From Pyramidobacter sp. YE332 (lineage in GTDB: Bacteria; Synergistota; Synergistia; Synergistales; Dethiosulfovibrionaceae): 64,000 nucleotides of DNA. Numbering within the stretch: the stretch's first letter is position 1; each line of letters starts with the position of its first letter. The stretch spans positions 1,240,001-1,304,000 of the forward strand of contig NZ_CP133038.1 in the NCBI RefSeq assembly GCF_033060595.1. The letters run 5' to 3'. The notes beneath the pieces were generated by a model that was given only the letters and a program-made list of their open reading frames with translations, had not been told where the DNA came from and made no database searches. Both the position numbers and the translations under genes were made by a program. Shown here piece by piece: positions 51,037 through 60,350 of the stretch.

Positions 51037-51694
51037 GGCACACCGCCCGTGCGATATCGGCGATCGCGTCCGCGACCTGTTCGGCGTTCATCGCGGACGA
51101 GTCAAGCAGCACGGCACCGGGCGCCTGTTTCAGCGGCGCGATGCTTCGCTTGACGTCGGCTTCGTCCCGCTGGAGGATCTCATCGAGCAGCTTCCGATAC
51201 TCGACCTTCACGCCGCGGGCCGCCAGCTCGTCGTGACGGCGCTGCGCGCGCACTTCAGCCTGAGCCGTCAAAAACACCTTGACCGGCGCATACGGGAAAA
51301 CCACGGTGCCCATATCGCGTCCGTCGGCCACCAGACCGCCTTTCAGAGCCTGATCGCGCTGGAGCATCAGCAGTTTTTCGCGCACCGAGGGCAGCGCCGA
51401 ATAAAGCGAGGCGATCCTGTCGACCGCCGGCGTGCGGATCAGCGAAGATACGTCCGTGCCGTTGAGAAAAACGGAGGAAGCGCGGATCTCCACCGTTACG
51501 TCGAAAAGGGCTTTTCTAAGTTCCGGGCTCTCCTGCGCAGGGATCGCAAGGCTGTCGAGGTAATAAGCCAGCGCCCGATAGAGCGCTCCCGTGTCAAGAT
51601 AACTGATGCCCAGTTTCGAGGCTACAAGCTTGGCTACCGTGCTTTTGCCGGCGCCCGCGGGGCCGTCGATGGCGATAACTCCCGTCCAGTTCAC
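51029..51694 (-). CDS. cmk: Cytidylate kinase
   Basis: Phosphorylates CMP and dCMP. The protein has 221 residues. P-loop IAIDGPAGAGKSTVAKLVASKLG near the N-terminus, SYLDTGALYRALAYY and VADGRDMGTVVFP. I chose the GTG at 51694 because AAGGAGG ends 8 bases before it; an ATG at 51715 would place that ribosome binding site inside the coding region. Confidence 0.95.
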   Translation of the reverse strand: MNWTGVIAIDGPAGAGKSTVAKLVASKLGISYLDTGALYRALAYYLDSLAIPAQESPELRKALFDVTVEIRASSVFLNGTDVSSLIRTPAVDRIASLYSALPSVREKLLMLQRDQALKGGLVADGRDMGTVVFPYAPVKVFLTAQAEVRAQRRHDELAARGVKVEYRKLLDEILQRDEADVKRSIAPLKQAPGAVLLDSSAMNAEQVADAIADIARAVCHV

Positions 51695-51720
51695 TGTCGC
51701 TTCCTCCTTAAACATCCGCT

Positions 51721-52437
51721 CTATACGATGCCGCCGTGCCGGATCATGCGGCGCAGCTGATCTGCGCTGTACTCACGGGCACAGCCGCTTTTCAAATGTC
51801 GCAGTTCCATACGGCCGATCCTGCGGCGGAACAGCACCTGCACTTTCAGCCCGGCGCTCTCGGCGATGAGACGGATCTCGCGCTTGACGCCTTCGTTCAG
51901 GACGAAGCGCAGCCACCGCCCTTCCGGCTCCCGTCGTAAAAAATCGACGCCGACGGGATGAAGCCTTTCCCCCGCGAAAATCGTTCCTTCCCGAAGCCGC
52001 CGCATTTCCCGTTCGTTCGGCACGCGGTCGAGCAGGACCTCGTATTCTTTCGTGATCCCCGCGCGGGGGTGGATCATCTCCTGCGAGAAATCCCCGTCGT
52101 TCGTCAGCATCAAAAGCCCCTCGCTCTGCAGATCCAGGCGCCCTACCGGGAACAGGCGGTAATAGTCGTATTCGCGCGGCAGCAGATCGAGGATCACGGG
52201 ATAACTGCGGTCGCTCACCGCGCAGATATATCCGCGCGGCTTATGGAGGACCATGTAGATTTTTCTCTCCGGACGGACCTCCACGTCGTCGACCGTGACG
52301 ATCTCTCCGTCGGAAACGTCGTAGCCCGGCTCGGTGACCTGATAACCTCCGCAAACGACGCGGCCGGCGAAGATGAACTCTTCGACCTTGCGTCTCGAAC
52401 CGACTCCGCAGAGGGCCAGATATTTATTCAGTCTCAT
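51721..52437 (-). CDS. rluB: RsuA/RluB-family rRNA pseudouridine synthase
   Basis: The protein has 238 residues. An N-terminal S4 RNA-binding domain (MRLNKYLALCGVGSRRKVEEFIFAGRVVCGG) is followed by the catalytic domain with GRLDLQSEGLLMLTNDGDF (catalytic Asp in GRLD). The position next to scpB and cmk fits rluB, which modifies 23S rRNA, but RsuA-type 16S specificity cannot be excluded. The ATG lies inside the scpB end (14-bp overlap). Confidence 0.92.
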   Translation of the reverse strand: MRLNKYLALCGVGSRRKVEEFIFAGRVVCGGYQVTEPGYDVSDGEIVTVDDVEVRPERKIYMVLHKPRGYICAVSDRSYPVILDLLPREYDYYRLFPVGRLDLQSEGLLMLTNDGDFSQEMIHPRAGITKEYEVLLDRVPNEREMRRLREGTIFAGERLHPVGVDFLRREPEGRWLRFVLNEGVKREIRLIAESAGLKVQVLFRRRIGRMELRHLKSGCAREYSADQLRRMIRHGGIV

Positions 52438-53059
52438 CTTCGGCGGCCTCGATTCCCGTTTCCGGAACCGTTGCCAGTTCCGCGGAAGGATCTTCCGGTT
52501 CCGGACGGTGCCGCTTCAACTCCTCGAGTTCGTCGATCGTCGGCAGATCGGAGATGGCCCCCAGCCCGAAGATCTCCAGGAATTTCGTCGTCGTGCGGTA
52601 CAGAAGAGGCGAACCGGTGCTTTTGCGCCGTCCGGCAATGCGCGCCAGTCCGTAGCCAAGCAGCGTGTCGATGACGCGATCGCAGCGCACGCCGCGGATC
52701 GCCTCGATCTCGGAACGGGTCACCGGCTGGCTGTAGGCGATCACCGCCAGCGTCTCGAGAGACGCCCGCGTCAGCCTGACGCGTTCGCTCTCGTCGGCGG
52801 CGTGAAATTTGTCCATGGTCTCGCTCAGATCGCTGGCGGTCGTCATGAACCACTTCCCGCCGAGTTCGACGATCTCCAGGCCGTGCGAAAGAGCGTAACT
52901 TTCGCTCAACCGAGCCAGCACCTTGCGGACCGAGGCCGCCGGCTGGCCCGTCGCCAGCGAAATTTCCGGCACGGAAGCGCCGTCGGCCGCGACGAAGAGG
53001 ATCGCCTCGATCTGCCGGATCAGAAGATTTTCAGGCTCTTCTTGCCGTGATAAAGACAT
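52424..53059 (-). CDS. scpB: Segregation and condensation protein B
   Basis: Accessory winged-helix subunit of the SMC condensin complex, 211 residues. IEAILFVAADGASVPEISLATG and LTRASLETLAVIAYSQPVTRSEIEAIRGVRCD are family blocks, followed by LLYRTTTKFLEIFGL. The acidic C-terminal tail overlaps rluB. I chose the ATG at 53059, with AAGGAG about 10 bases upstream. It overlaps scpA by 29 bp. Confidence 0.95.
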   Translation of the reverse strand: MSLSRQEEPENLLIRQIEAILFVAADGASVPEISLATGQPAASVRKVLARLSESYALSHGLEIVELGGKWFMTTASDLSETMDKFHAADESERVRLTRASLETLAVIAYSQPVTRSEIEAIRGVRCDRVIDTLLGYGLARIAGRRKSTGSPLLYRTTTKFLEIFGLGAISDLPTIDELEELKRHRPEPEDPSAELATVPETGIEAAEDETE

Positions 53060-53774
53060 CGCCAAACAGCTCCTTCTGCACCAGCGTCACAAAGTTCCTC
53101 CGCGACAGTTCCAGCAGCGCCAGCAGCGTTACCACCAGCGCGCCGCGTCCCGGCTCTTCCTTCAGCAGGGAACGCAGGGACAACCCCTCCGAAAAAGCGG
53201 TCAGACGCTCGAGCACGCGTTCCATGCGGTTTTCCACCTGCACTTCGTCGGGGATCTGCGCCGGCACTCCGCCGTCGTCCCAGTCGTCTTCGTCGGGCAG
53301 TTCGAGACTCGCGCTCCGACGACGGTCGAGCAGTTCGAGCCACTGCAGAGAGAGCGAATAAAGATCGCCGAGATCGAAAAACGGATCGAGCGCTTCCCCT
53401 TTGCGGAAACGGCGCCGGTCGGCTTTTTCCTTCAGATCGATCAGCCGCGAGACCGCCTCGCGGTAAGGACGATAACGCTCCAACAGACTTTCGACATTTT
53501 CGGCATCGTCCAATACGGTTACTTCACCGTCGTCTTCATGGACTTCATATCGGGGCAGCAAAGACGAAGCCTTCTGCCGCACCAAATGCGCCGCCTGCGC
53601 TATGAATTCGGCCACCGAAGCGATCGGCAGCCCGCCGCTTCGGGCCAGATAGGCGCCGTATATGGAGATGACCTCGGCGACGCTGATCCGCGCAGCCTCG
53701 ATCTGGCCCTGATCAATCATATGGCAGAGCAGATCGAGCGGGCCGGAGAACCCCTCAATTTCAAGCTGAAACAT
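53031..53774 (-). CDS. scpA: Segregation and condensation protein A
   Basis: Kleisin subunit of the SMC complex, 247 residues. The N-terminus MFQLEIEGFSGPLDLLCHMIDQGQIEAARISVAEV is diagnostic. The acidic middle and C-terminal winged helix (RGALVVTLLALLELSRRNFVTLVQ) complete the family pattern. The start lies inside the nif3 end (14-bp overlap). SMC itself is not in the window. Confidence 0.95.
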   Translation of the reverse strand: MFQLEIEGFSGPLDLLCHMIDQGQIEAARISVAEVISIYGAYLARSGGLPIASVAEFIAQAAHLVRQKASSLLPRYEVHEDDGEVTVLDDAENVESLLERYRPYREAVSRLIDLKEKADRRRFRKGEALDPFFDLGDLYSLSLQWLELLDRRRSASLELPDEDDWDDGGVPAQIPDEVQVENRMERVLERLTAFSEGLSLRSLLKEEPGRGALVVTLLALLELSRRNFVTLVQKELFGDVFITARRA

Positions 53775-54579
53775 GGCGTTCGACGCTGCACCAGCGTTCC
53801 CGGCGGCGCTTGGCTCCGATCAGATCGAGGAAATAAACCGGCAGGCCCGTCTTCTGCGCCAAAGCTTTCGAAAAATACGACAGCGGCGGATTCTCCATCT
53901 CGCCATGGTCGCAGAGCATCACGCTCAGACCGGCGTCGACGGCTTCCAGGCACTCATGATAACGGAGGTCGGCCGTCGCATAAAGCACGGAACCGGTCCG
54001 CCCCAGATTCTTCCAAAGCTCGCCGCCCGAGCCGCCGCACAAAGCGACGCAATCCACCGCCGAGCCGCCGTCATAGAGGCGATAGCCGGAGAGATCCCAT
54101 TTCCGAGCAATTTCGCAGGCAATCTCTCCGGCCGGGGCGGAACGAACGGAACCGACCGCTCCCATGCCAAAACCGCGCTCCGTCGCCGGAGGCTCGAGCG
54201 GCCTTGCGTCTCCAAGTCCGGCCAGCTGCGCCAGTTTCTCGTTCACGCCGCCGCGGGCGCTGTCGAAATTCGTATGGCAGGCGATGAGACAGACGCCGCT
54301 TTGAAACGCCGCCTCGACGGTCTTCGGGTCGCAGCGATCGCAGATCATATCTTCCTGCGGCGCGAACAGCAGCGGATGATGAGTGATCAAAAGCTCGCAG
54401 CCACGCCGCGCCGCCTGTCTGACGGCCTCTGCGGAAGGATCCAGCGCCACGGCGATCCTGGCGACAAGCGCGTCGTATCTGCCGAGTCGCAGGCCGCAAC
54501 GATCCCAGCTTTCCGCAAGTTCGAAAGGAGCGAGATCATCGATCAGCGGGATCAGTTCCCGCACTTTCAACGCGCTCAT
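53761..54579 (-). CDS. Nif3-like dinuclear metal-centre protein (DUF34)
   Basis: The protein has 272 residues. Metal-binding motifs: LITHHPLLFAPQ near 64-75, IACHTNFDSARGGVNEKLA near 100-118, and MLCDHGEMENPPLSYFSKAL near the C-terminus. It lacks the long inserted PII-like domain found in larger members. The family is often annotated as GTP cyclohydrolase I type 2, but that function is not well supported; a role as a hydrolase or metal-trafficking protein is possible. It starts the nif3-scpA-scpB block. Confidence 0.9.
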   Translation of the reverse strand: MSALKVRELIPLIDDLAPFELAESWDRCGLRLGRYDALVARIAVALDPSAEAVRQAARRGCELLITHHPLLFAPQEDMICDRCDPKTVEAAFQSGVCLIACHTNFDSARGGVNEKLAQLAGLGDARPLEPPATERGFGMGAVGSVRSAPAGEIACEIARKWDLSGYRLYDGGSAVDCVALCGGSGGELWKNLGRTGSVLYATADLRYHECLEAVDAGLSVMLCDHGEMENPPLSYFSKALAQKTGLPVYFLDLIGAKRRRERWCSVERHVSA

Positions 54580-54789
54580 TCACACCACTCTCTTCAGCAA
54601 GACTTCAAGGCGCCGGAGCACACTCCGCCGCCAGAGAATACACAGAATCAATTTCAGTCCCTTTTTAAGAACAATTTCCATGATTATACCACGACGCATG
54701 AAGAACAAATTTTTCATACTCGTTTCCGCGAAAAAGGCGAAGGTTCGTTCCTCTTTTTAAGTTAAGCTTTTAAGCCCCGAAGACACGCC

Positions 54790-54838
54790 GGACACGGATA
54801 AGGTCTTCCCCATCAAGGAGAAGACCTTATCCGTGTCC
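54790..54838 (-). terminator. Long hairpin after glpX
   Basis: Arms 54790-54807 and 54821-54838 are exact complements over 18 bp (GGACACGGATAAGGTCTT). It lies about 20 bp after the glpX stop. There is no strong T run on the minus strand, so it may act as a terminator or RNA-stability hairpin. Confidence 0.7.
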
Positions 54839-54857
54839 GCTATTTCAAGAAAAACGA

Positions 54858-55865
54858 TCATGCTTTGTAATCAATTCCGGCAATTTTATCAAGCTTATAG
54901 AGACTGTGCACCGCATCGATGTAACGGACCGTTCCGCTTTTGGCGCGCATCACGAGGGAACTCGTGTAGATCCGTTCGCCCTCGTAACGGACGCCCTTCA
55001 AAAAGTCGCCGTCCGTGATGCCGGTGGCGGCAAAGAACACGTCGTCGCTGCGAACCAGGTCGTCGATCGTCAGTACTTTATTGAAGTCCATTCCGGCATC
55101 GAGCGCCTTCTGACGCTCTTCGTCGCTGCGCGCCCAAAGTTTGCCCTGCATGTTGCCGCCCATGGCCTTGATGGCGCAGGCCGTAATGACGGCCTCGGGG
55201 GTGCCGCCGATACCCATGAGCATGTCGGCGCCGCGCTCCAATTTACAGGTCAGCAGCGCGCCGGCGATATCGCCGTCGGTGATGAGCTTGATGCGGGCGC
55301 CGGCCGCGCGGATCTCTCCAATGAGTTTTTCATGGCGGGGACGGTCCAGCACGACCACCGTGATATCGCCCGTGGCCTTTTTGCGGGCTTCCGCGACGCG
55401 GCGGATATTTTCCGCCACCGGAGCTTCGATGTCGATGACGTCTTTCGCTTCAGGGCCGACGACCAGTTTGTTCATGTAAAAAACCGTCTTGGGATTGAAC
55501 ATCGTGCCGCGCGGCGCTCCGGCGACGACGCTGATCGCGCCGCTGATGCCGAGGGCCGTCAAACGCGTTCCGTCGATGGGATCCACCGCGATGTCCACTT
55601 CGGCGTTCTTGCCGGTGCCAAGGTGTTCGCCGTTGAACAGCATCGGCGCTTCGTCTTTTTCTCCTTCTCCGATCACCACGATGCCGTCCATGTCCACGGT
55701 GTTGAGCATGTAACGCATCGCGTTGACGGCGGCGCCGTCGGCGGCGTTTTTGTCGCCGCGCCCCATCAGGCGCCCGGCCGACATGGCGGCGGCCTCCGTG
55801 CCGCGGCAAAACTCAAGCGCTAAATTTCGATCGGGCAGACGCGTGGTGCCAAACAGACTTTTCAC
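54858..55865 (-). CDS. glpX: Fructose-1,6-bisphosphatase class II
   Basis: Gluconeogenic enzyme, 335 residues. Motifs: [45 protein letters not shown] and [21 protein letters not shown] chose the GTG at 55865 because GGGAGGGG ends 6 bases before it; the in-frame TTG at 55883 would place that site inside the gene. It lies 33 bp after purB. Confidence 0.94.
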   Translation of the reverse strand: MKSLFGTTRLPDRNLALEFCRGTEAAAMSAGRLMGRGDKNAADGAAVNAMRYMLNTVDMDGIVVIGEGEKDEAPMLFNGEHLGTGKNAEVDIAVDPIDGTRLTALGISGAISVVAGAPRGTMFNPKTVFYMNKLVVGPEAKDVIDIEAPVAENIRRVAEARKKATGDITVVVLDRPRHEKLIGEIRAAGARIKLITDGDIAGALLTCKLERGADMLMGIGGTPEAVITACAIKAMGGNMQGKLWARSDEERQKALDAGMDFNKVLTIDDLVRSDDVFFAATGITDGDFLKGVRYEGERIYTSSLVMRAKSGTVRYIDAVHSLYKLDKIAGIDYKA

Positions 55866-55898
55866 TACGGACCCCTCCCTCAAAGGATATCGTTGGAT

Positions 55899-57191
55899 CT
55901 ACTCAAAACGAGCAAAAATCTCGTCGACAAAACGGAAGTAATAATCGTTCGTAAAAAGCTGCGCCAATTCCGTTCGGTCGATTTTCCCCTTGATCAGTTC
56001 GTCGCCAGCCAGCAGGTCGAGGAAATGACCTTCGCCGTTCCATGTCTTCATGGCGTTGCGCTGCACGGCCAGATACGCGTCTTCGCGGCGCATGCGGTAC
56101 TTTTCCACCAGCTGAAGAAGAACTCTTTGACTGTACACCAGCCCGCCGGTCAGCTCGAGGTTCTCCTGCAGGCGCTGCGGCGAAACGTCAAGACCGCGGA
56201 CGACGCGCCCAAGCGTTTTCAGCATGTAGTGGGCCAGATGAAAAGCGTCGGGCCAGATGAGCCGTTCGGTGCTGGAGTGGCTGATGTCGCGTTCGTGCCA
56301 GAGGGCAACGTTTTCCTGCGCCACGATCGTGAAGGAGCGCAGCATGCGCGCCATACCGCAGATTTTCTCGCACTGGATGGGATTGCGCTTGTGAGGCATC
56401 GCCGACGAACCTTTTTGTTTCTTGCCGAACGGCTCGAGCGCCTCGCGCACTTCCGTGCGCTGCAGGTGGCGGATCTCGGTGGCGATCCGTTCCATCGCGG
56501 CGCCGAGGCTGGCCAGAGCGAACATGACGACGGCGTGCCGGTCTCTCTGAATGATCTGCGTCGAAACGAGATCCGGTTTCAGCCCCAGTTCGGCGCAGAC
56601 GGCAGCTTCGATATGAGGCGGGCAATGGGCGTAGGTGCCGACGGCGCCGGAAATCTTTCCGCAGGAGATTTCCTCTTTGGCACTTTCCAGACGTTTGCGG
56701 TCCCGCAGCAGTTCCGAATACCAGTTCAGTATCTTCAGGCCGAACGTGATCGGCTCGGCGTGAACGCCGTGGCTGCGCCCGACGGAAGGCGTGTATTTAT
56801 ACTTTTCCGCCTGTTCGAGCACGTCCTTCATGAAAACGTCGAGCTCGCGCATCACGACGTCCAGCGACTGCCGCAGGCGAAGGGCGCTCGCCGTGTCCTC
56901 CACGTCGCTGCTGGTCAGGCCGAGATGGATGTAACGGCCTTCCGCCCCCACATGGTCGGCCATGTTCGTGTCAAAGGCGATCATGTCGTGCTGAACTTCG
57001 GCCTCGATCTTCAGGATCTCGTCGGCGTCGAAACCGCTGCGCTCGTCGATTTTCTTCATCGCTTCGGCCGGGATGACGCCGTCTTTCGCCCAGGCGTGGC
57101 AAACGGCCAGTTCGACGACTTCCCAGCTGCGATACTGATTCTCGAGAGACCAGATCTCTTTCATTTCTTTCGTCTCATACCGTGGGATCAT
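55899..57191 (-). CDS. purB: Adenylosuccinate lyase
   Basis: Acts twice in purine synthesis (SAICAR and adenylosuccinate cleavage). The protein has 430 residues. The fumarase/lyase signature GSSAMPHKRNPIQCEKI is near 265, and TSSDVEDTASALRL near 93 and SVGRSHGVHAEPITFGL near 138 carry active-site residues. It is complete. It is not clustered with other pur genes here. Confidence 0.96.
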   Translation of the reverse strand: MIPRYETKEMKEIWSLENQYRSWEVVELAVCHAWAKDGVIPAEAMKKIDERSGFDADEILKIEAEVQHDMIAFDTNMADHVGAEGRYIHLGLTSSDVEDTASALRLRQSLDVVMRELDVFMKDVLEQAEKYKYTPSVGRSHGVHAEPITFGLKILNWYSELLRDRKRLESAKEEISCGKISGAVGTYAHCPPHIEAAVCAELGLKPDLVSTQIIQRDRHAVVMFALASLGAAMERIATEIRHLQRTEVREALEPFGKKQKGSSAMPHKRNPIQCEKICGMARMLRSFTIVAQENVALWHERDISHSSTERLIWPDAFHLAHYMLKTLGRVVRGLDVSPQRLQENLELTGGLVYSQRVLLQLVEKYRMRREDAYLAVQRNAMKTWNGEGHFLDLLAGDELIKGKIDRTELAQLFTNDYYFRFVDEIFARFE

Positions 57192-57212
57192 GCTATACGA
57201 GCCTCCAATGAG

Positions 57213-58142
57213 TTAATTTTCCGGAGCCGCTTCTCCGAAAAGGGCTTCCACAAATTCTTCGGCGTCGAAGAGTTTCAGGTCTTCCGGCGCTTCGCCAAGA
57301 CCGATGTAGCGAATGGGCAAACGCAGTTTGTCGGCGATCGAGAGGACGATCCCGCCTTTGGCCGTGTTGTCGTACTTGGCGAGGACGACGCCGGTCAGCC
57401 GTGCGGCCTCGTTGAAGACTTCCGCCTGCCGGAAAGCGTTCTGGCCGATGACCGAGTCGAGCACAAGAATGCTTTCCACGTGCTCTTTTCCGACTTCACG
57501 TTCGATCACCCGATAGATTTTTCCCAGTTCTTCCATGAGGTTGTGCTTGGACTGGAGTCTTCCCGCGGTATCCACGATCAAAACATCTGCCTTGGACGAC
57601 CGCGCCGCCGTGATCGCGTCGAACACGACCGCGGCCGAATCGCTGCCCTGCTTCTGCGCGATCACGCGGATCCCGCTTTTTTCGCCCCAGACCTGCAGCT
57701 GCTCTATCGCTGCGGCCCGAAAGGTGTCCGCGGCGGCGACAATGACTTTCTTGCCCGATTCTTTATAAAGCCACGCCAATTTTCCCGTCGTGGTCGTTTT
57801 TCCGCTGCCGTTCACCCCGACCATCAAGATCACCGAGAGGCCGTTTTCGCCGCTTTGCAGCGGCGCGCCCATGCGCGGGATCCCGTCGAGGCGTTTTATC
57901 AGTTCGCTTTTGAAATGTCGGAGCAGCTCTTTTCCCTCACAGCGGCATCGTGCATGATACGCTCGCATTTCGTCAAGGAGCGTTTCCGTCGTCTCCAGCC
58001 CCACATCGCCCGCGATCAGCACATCTTCGAGATCCATCCAAAAGTCTTCGTCGATCGCGCCGCCGAAGAGCCGCATGATGTTGGCGCTCCAGCGACAGCG
58101 AACGCCGCCGAGTTTCTCTTTCAACTTGCCGAAAAAGGACAT
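57213..58142 (-). CDS. ftsY: Signal recognition particle receptor FtsY
   Basis: Docks SRP-ribosome complexes at the membrane. The protein has 309 residues, so it has the NG domains but not the long acidic A domain of E. coli. P-loop VGVNGSGKTTTTGKLAWLYK near 108-127, DTFRAAAIEQL, and DTAGRLQSKHNLMEEL. The G4 region reads LAKYDNTAKGG where many homologues have LTKLDGTAKGG. It overlaps ricT by 22 bp at its start. Confidence 0.95.
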   Translation of the reverse strand: MSFFGKLKEKLGGVRCRWSANIMRLFGGAIDEDFWMDLEDVLIAGDVGLETTETLLDEMRAYHARCRCEGKELLRHFKSELIKRLDGIPRMGAPLQSGENGLSVILMVGVNGSGKTTTTGKLAWLYKESGKKVIVAAADTFRAAAIEQLQVWGEKSGIRVIAQKQGSDSAAVVFDAITAARSSKADVLIVDTAGRLQSKHNLMEELGKIYRVIEREVGKEHVESILVLDSVIGQNAFRQAEVFNEAARLTGVVLAKYDNTAKGGIVLSIADKLRLPIRYIGLGEAPEDLKLFDAEEFVEALFGEAAPEN

Positions 58143-59611
58143 GGGCTAGCTTTTTTCCTCCTCAGAATCTGCCCGCGAAGGTGGCTCGGAGACAGATCTT
58201 TTCCTGTTGACCGGGCGATGGGACCCGTGAGTCGAGGAACGGCGCGCCCACGCTCCTGAGCGGCGCGCCTCTGCCGGCACTCCGCCCCCATGCTTCCCGC
58301 GGTCTGGGACTGCTGCTCGTCAGTTCTCCGCTCATCTCTGCGCTTCTGATCTTTAGAGCCGGACGATCTTGAGGAAGGTTTTGCCTTGCCCCCTCGGAGA
58401 ATATTTTTCTGTCCCGCTTTCTTCTGCTCCCAAACTGGCTCCTCTTTGCTCCTGGGATCTGTCTTGCCCTCTGTCGCAAAAACGCGGGTGTTCTTCCTGC
58501 GATGCCGGCGGCGCGCTTCTTCTGTATATTCCGCAGTGCCTTTCCCATTGCCCGCCGTTACGTCGGAAACGTTTACAACCGTCACCCGCGTTTCGTCGCG
58601 ATCGTCTGATATTTTTTTTGTTCCGCTGTACTGAGGACAACTCTCACATCCCGAACAGCCGCGCTCCTCACCGACGATCGGAGCGCCTCCCTCAAACACC
58701 ATCAGCGCTTGCCCTCTCTCGTCAAGGCCGTGCTCTTCGTTGCTCCACGGTTTGCCGGCGAGCAGCGTTTCCTTGAACTGTTGATACATCGTCACGGGGA
58801 TGCTGACGTTTCCTTCAGGACCATGAATGCTGCAGGTCCGCGTCGCCAGATCGACGCCCGTCAAGATCCACGTTCCCTGTTCCGTCCTGATCTTGGCTCC
58901 GTGAGACGGCAGGCTCTTCCACAATTCATGATACGTGTTCTGTTCAAAGCTCATGCAGCACATAAGCCGTCCGCACAGCCCGGAGATCTTGGTCGGATTG
59001 AGAGCCAGATTCTGCTCCTTGACCATTTTGATGCCGATCGGCATAAAACGATGAAGCCAGTAGCTGCAGCAGCAGACACGGCCGCAGGCACCGATGCCCT
59101 TGACGACCTTGGATTCGTCTCTGACTCCGATCTGCCGCAGCTCGATGCGCGTACGGAATTCGCGGGCCAGATCCCGAACGTAAGCGCGAAAATCGACGCG
59201 CTGCTCGGAAGTGAAATACAGGAACAGTTTTTTGCGGTCGTTCATGTATTCCACGTCGACCAGTTTCATGTCAAGATCATGACGGCTCAATACCTGTCTG
59301 GCGGTGACAAGGACGCGCTCTTCTTCGCCGCGGTTGTCCTTTTCTTTCTCCAAATCTTCCGTCTCGGCCCTATGCAGGAAGGTCACGTTCTGGAGCCCGG
59401 AATCGCTGCCCGACTGTCCCTCCTGACGATTGTCTATGGCCCGGTAAAGGGCTTCCTGGCGTTCCGTAATCTCCCCGGCGACGACGGCGATCTCCGTCCC
59501 CCGAGAACTTTCTACGAGCAGCTGCTCGCCTTTTTCAAAACGAATGCTGTTTTCGGCAACGATCAGCCCCAGGTAACGCGGTTTGCCGAAAATCGTCAAA
59601 TACATGCTCAA
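58121..59611 (-). CDS. ricT: PSP1/RicT-family protein with long basic C-terminal tail
   Basis: The protein has 496 residues. The PSP1 domain (about 80-230) holds two Cys clusters, GIGACGRVCCCSYWL and ISGLCGRLMCCMSFEQ, typical of RicT (YaaT). In Bacillus RicT works with RicA and RicF in an Fe-S complex that assists RNase Y in mRNA processing. A third cluster (CSGCESCPQY) lies near 320. The last 160 residues are low-complexity and rich in Arg, Lys, Gln and Ser, as in some RNA-binding tails. The start is a TTG at 59611 with AGGAG 7 bases upstream. It overlaps holB by 77 bp, an unusually long overlap. Confidence 0.86.
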   Translation of the reverse strand: MSMYLTIFGKPRYLGLIVAENSIRFEKGEQLLVESSRGTEIAVVAGEITERQEALYRAIDNRQEGQSGSDSGLQNVTFLHRAETEDLEKEKDNRGEEERVLVTARQVLSRHDLDMKLVDVEYMNDRKKLFLYFTSEQRVDFRAYVRDLAREFRTRIELRQIGVRDESKVVKGIGACGRVCCCSYWLHRFMPIGIKMVKEQNLALNPTKISGLCGRLMCCMSFEQNTYHELWKSLPSHGAKIRTEQGTWILTGVDLATRTCSIHGPEGNVSIPVTMYQQFKETLLAGKPWSNEEHGLDERGQALMVFEGGAPIVGEERGCSGCESCPQYSGTKKISDDRDETRVTVVNVSDVTAGNGKGTAEYTEEARRRHRRKNTRVFATEGKTDPRSKEEPVWEQKKAGQKNILRGGKAKPSSRSSGSKDQKRRDERRTDEQQSQTAGSMGAECRQRRAAQERGRAVPRLTGPIARSTGKDLSPSHLRGQILRRKKASPCPFSAS

Positions 59612-60350
59612 AGGGATACTCCTCTCTCAAAAGAAGAAACAAAAGGTCTGTCCACATCGCTGCGGACAAGTGGGTGGCGAGCGCCGTCTCGGCAAGCTGA
59701 CGCAACGCCCCGGCACGCGTCAACTCTCCGTTTTTGCAGAGCCACGACGCATAGCCATGCGCCATGGCGTACCATTTCTGTCCGTCGTTTTTCTCGTTTT
59801 CTTTCAGCCAGCGCAGCCATTCGGACTGGGAAGCCGGAGGCGTCAGAGGTGCGATTTTTTCTTCCACGGAGAATGATAACATCCACAGACGACTTCGCAA
59901 AGTAGAAAGGATGGTGCCGCGATCCATCATATACAGAAGACGTCCCTTGGACGGCGGTTCTTCGGTAATCTTGAGCAGACTGTTCACGGCTCCCGGGCTC
60001 ATCTTTTCGGGAGCGTAAAACACCAGAAGCCGCACCGGCGCGACGACAGGCGAAAGCGACAGGTCGGCGCTTTTCGCGCGGCATTCGTCGACGGGCGCGG
60101 GCACATCTGGTTCTCCGGCCACCAACAGGTCGGGATGTTCCATGTCAACCCAGGCCCGACACGATGGGCACTGGCCGCAGGCGGAACCCGATTCGCACAG
60201 GATGCGGCGAGCCAGCGAAAGCATGACCTCCCGCTGCCAGGGCAGACGGATCTCGATGCCGATCGAGCCGGGGATCGATCCCCGAGCGATAAATTTCAGC
60301 AACTCACGCCAATGAACGTCGTTCTGCCAAAAGATTTCGCTCTGACTCAT
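59535..60350 (-). CDS. holB: DNA polymerase III delta' subunit, divergent
   Basis: Clamp-loader subunit, 271 residues. The zinc region C-x5-C-x2-C-x2-C is CESGSACGQCPSCRAWVDMEHPDL near 50-75, and KMSPGAVNSLLKITEEPPSKGRLL matches the delta' core. The P-loop is missing (the region reads GSIGIEIRLPWQREVML), and the SRC sensor motif reads SRL. A stator-like delta' without ATPase is known in the family. I chose the ATG at 60350, which overlaps the tmk stop in an ATGA. It overlaps the following ricT gene by 77 bp. Confidence 0.85.
   Translation of the reverse strand: MSQSEIFWQNDVHWRELLKFIARGSIPGSIGIEIRLPWQREVMLSLARRILCESGSACGQCPSCRAWVDMEHPDLLVAGEPDVPAPVDECRAKSADLSLSPVVAPVRLLVFYAPEKMSPGAVNSLLKITEEPPSKGRLLYMMDRGTILSTLRSRLWMLSFSVEEKIAPLTPPASQSEWLRWLKENEKNDGQKWYAMAHGYASWLCKNGELTRAGALRQLAETALATHLSAAMWTDLLFLLLREEYPFEHVFDDFRQTALPGADRCRKQHSF

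Noticed and set aside
55893-58259. A 788-codon open frame on the plus strand opposite purB and ftsY
   Set aside because: Both minus-strand genes have complete diagnostic motifs; the antisense frame has none and no ribosome binding site.
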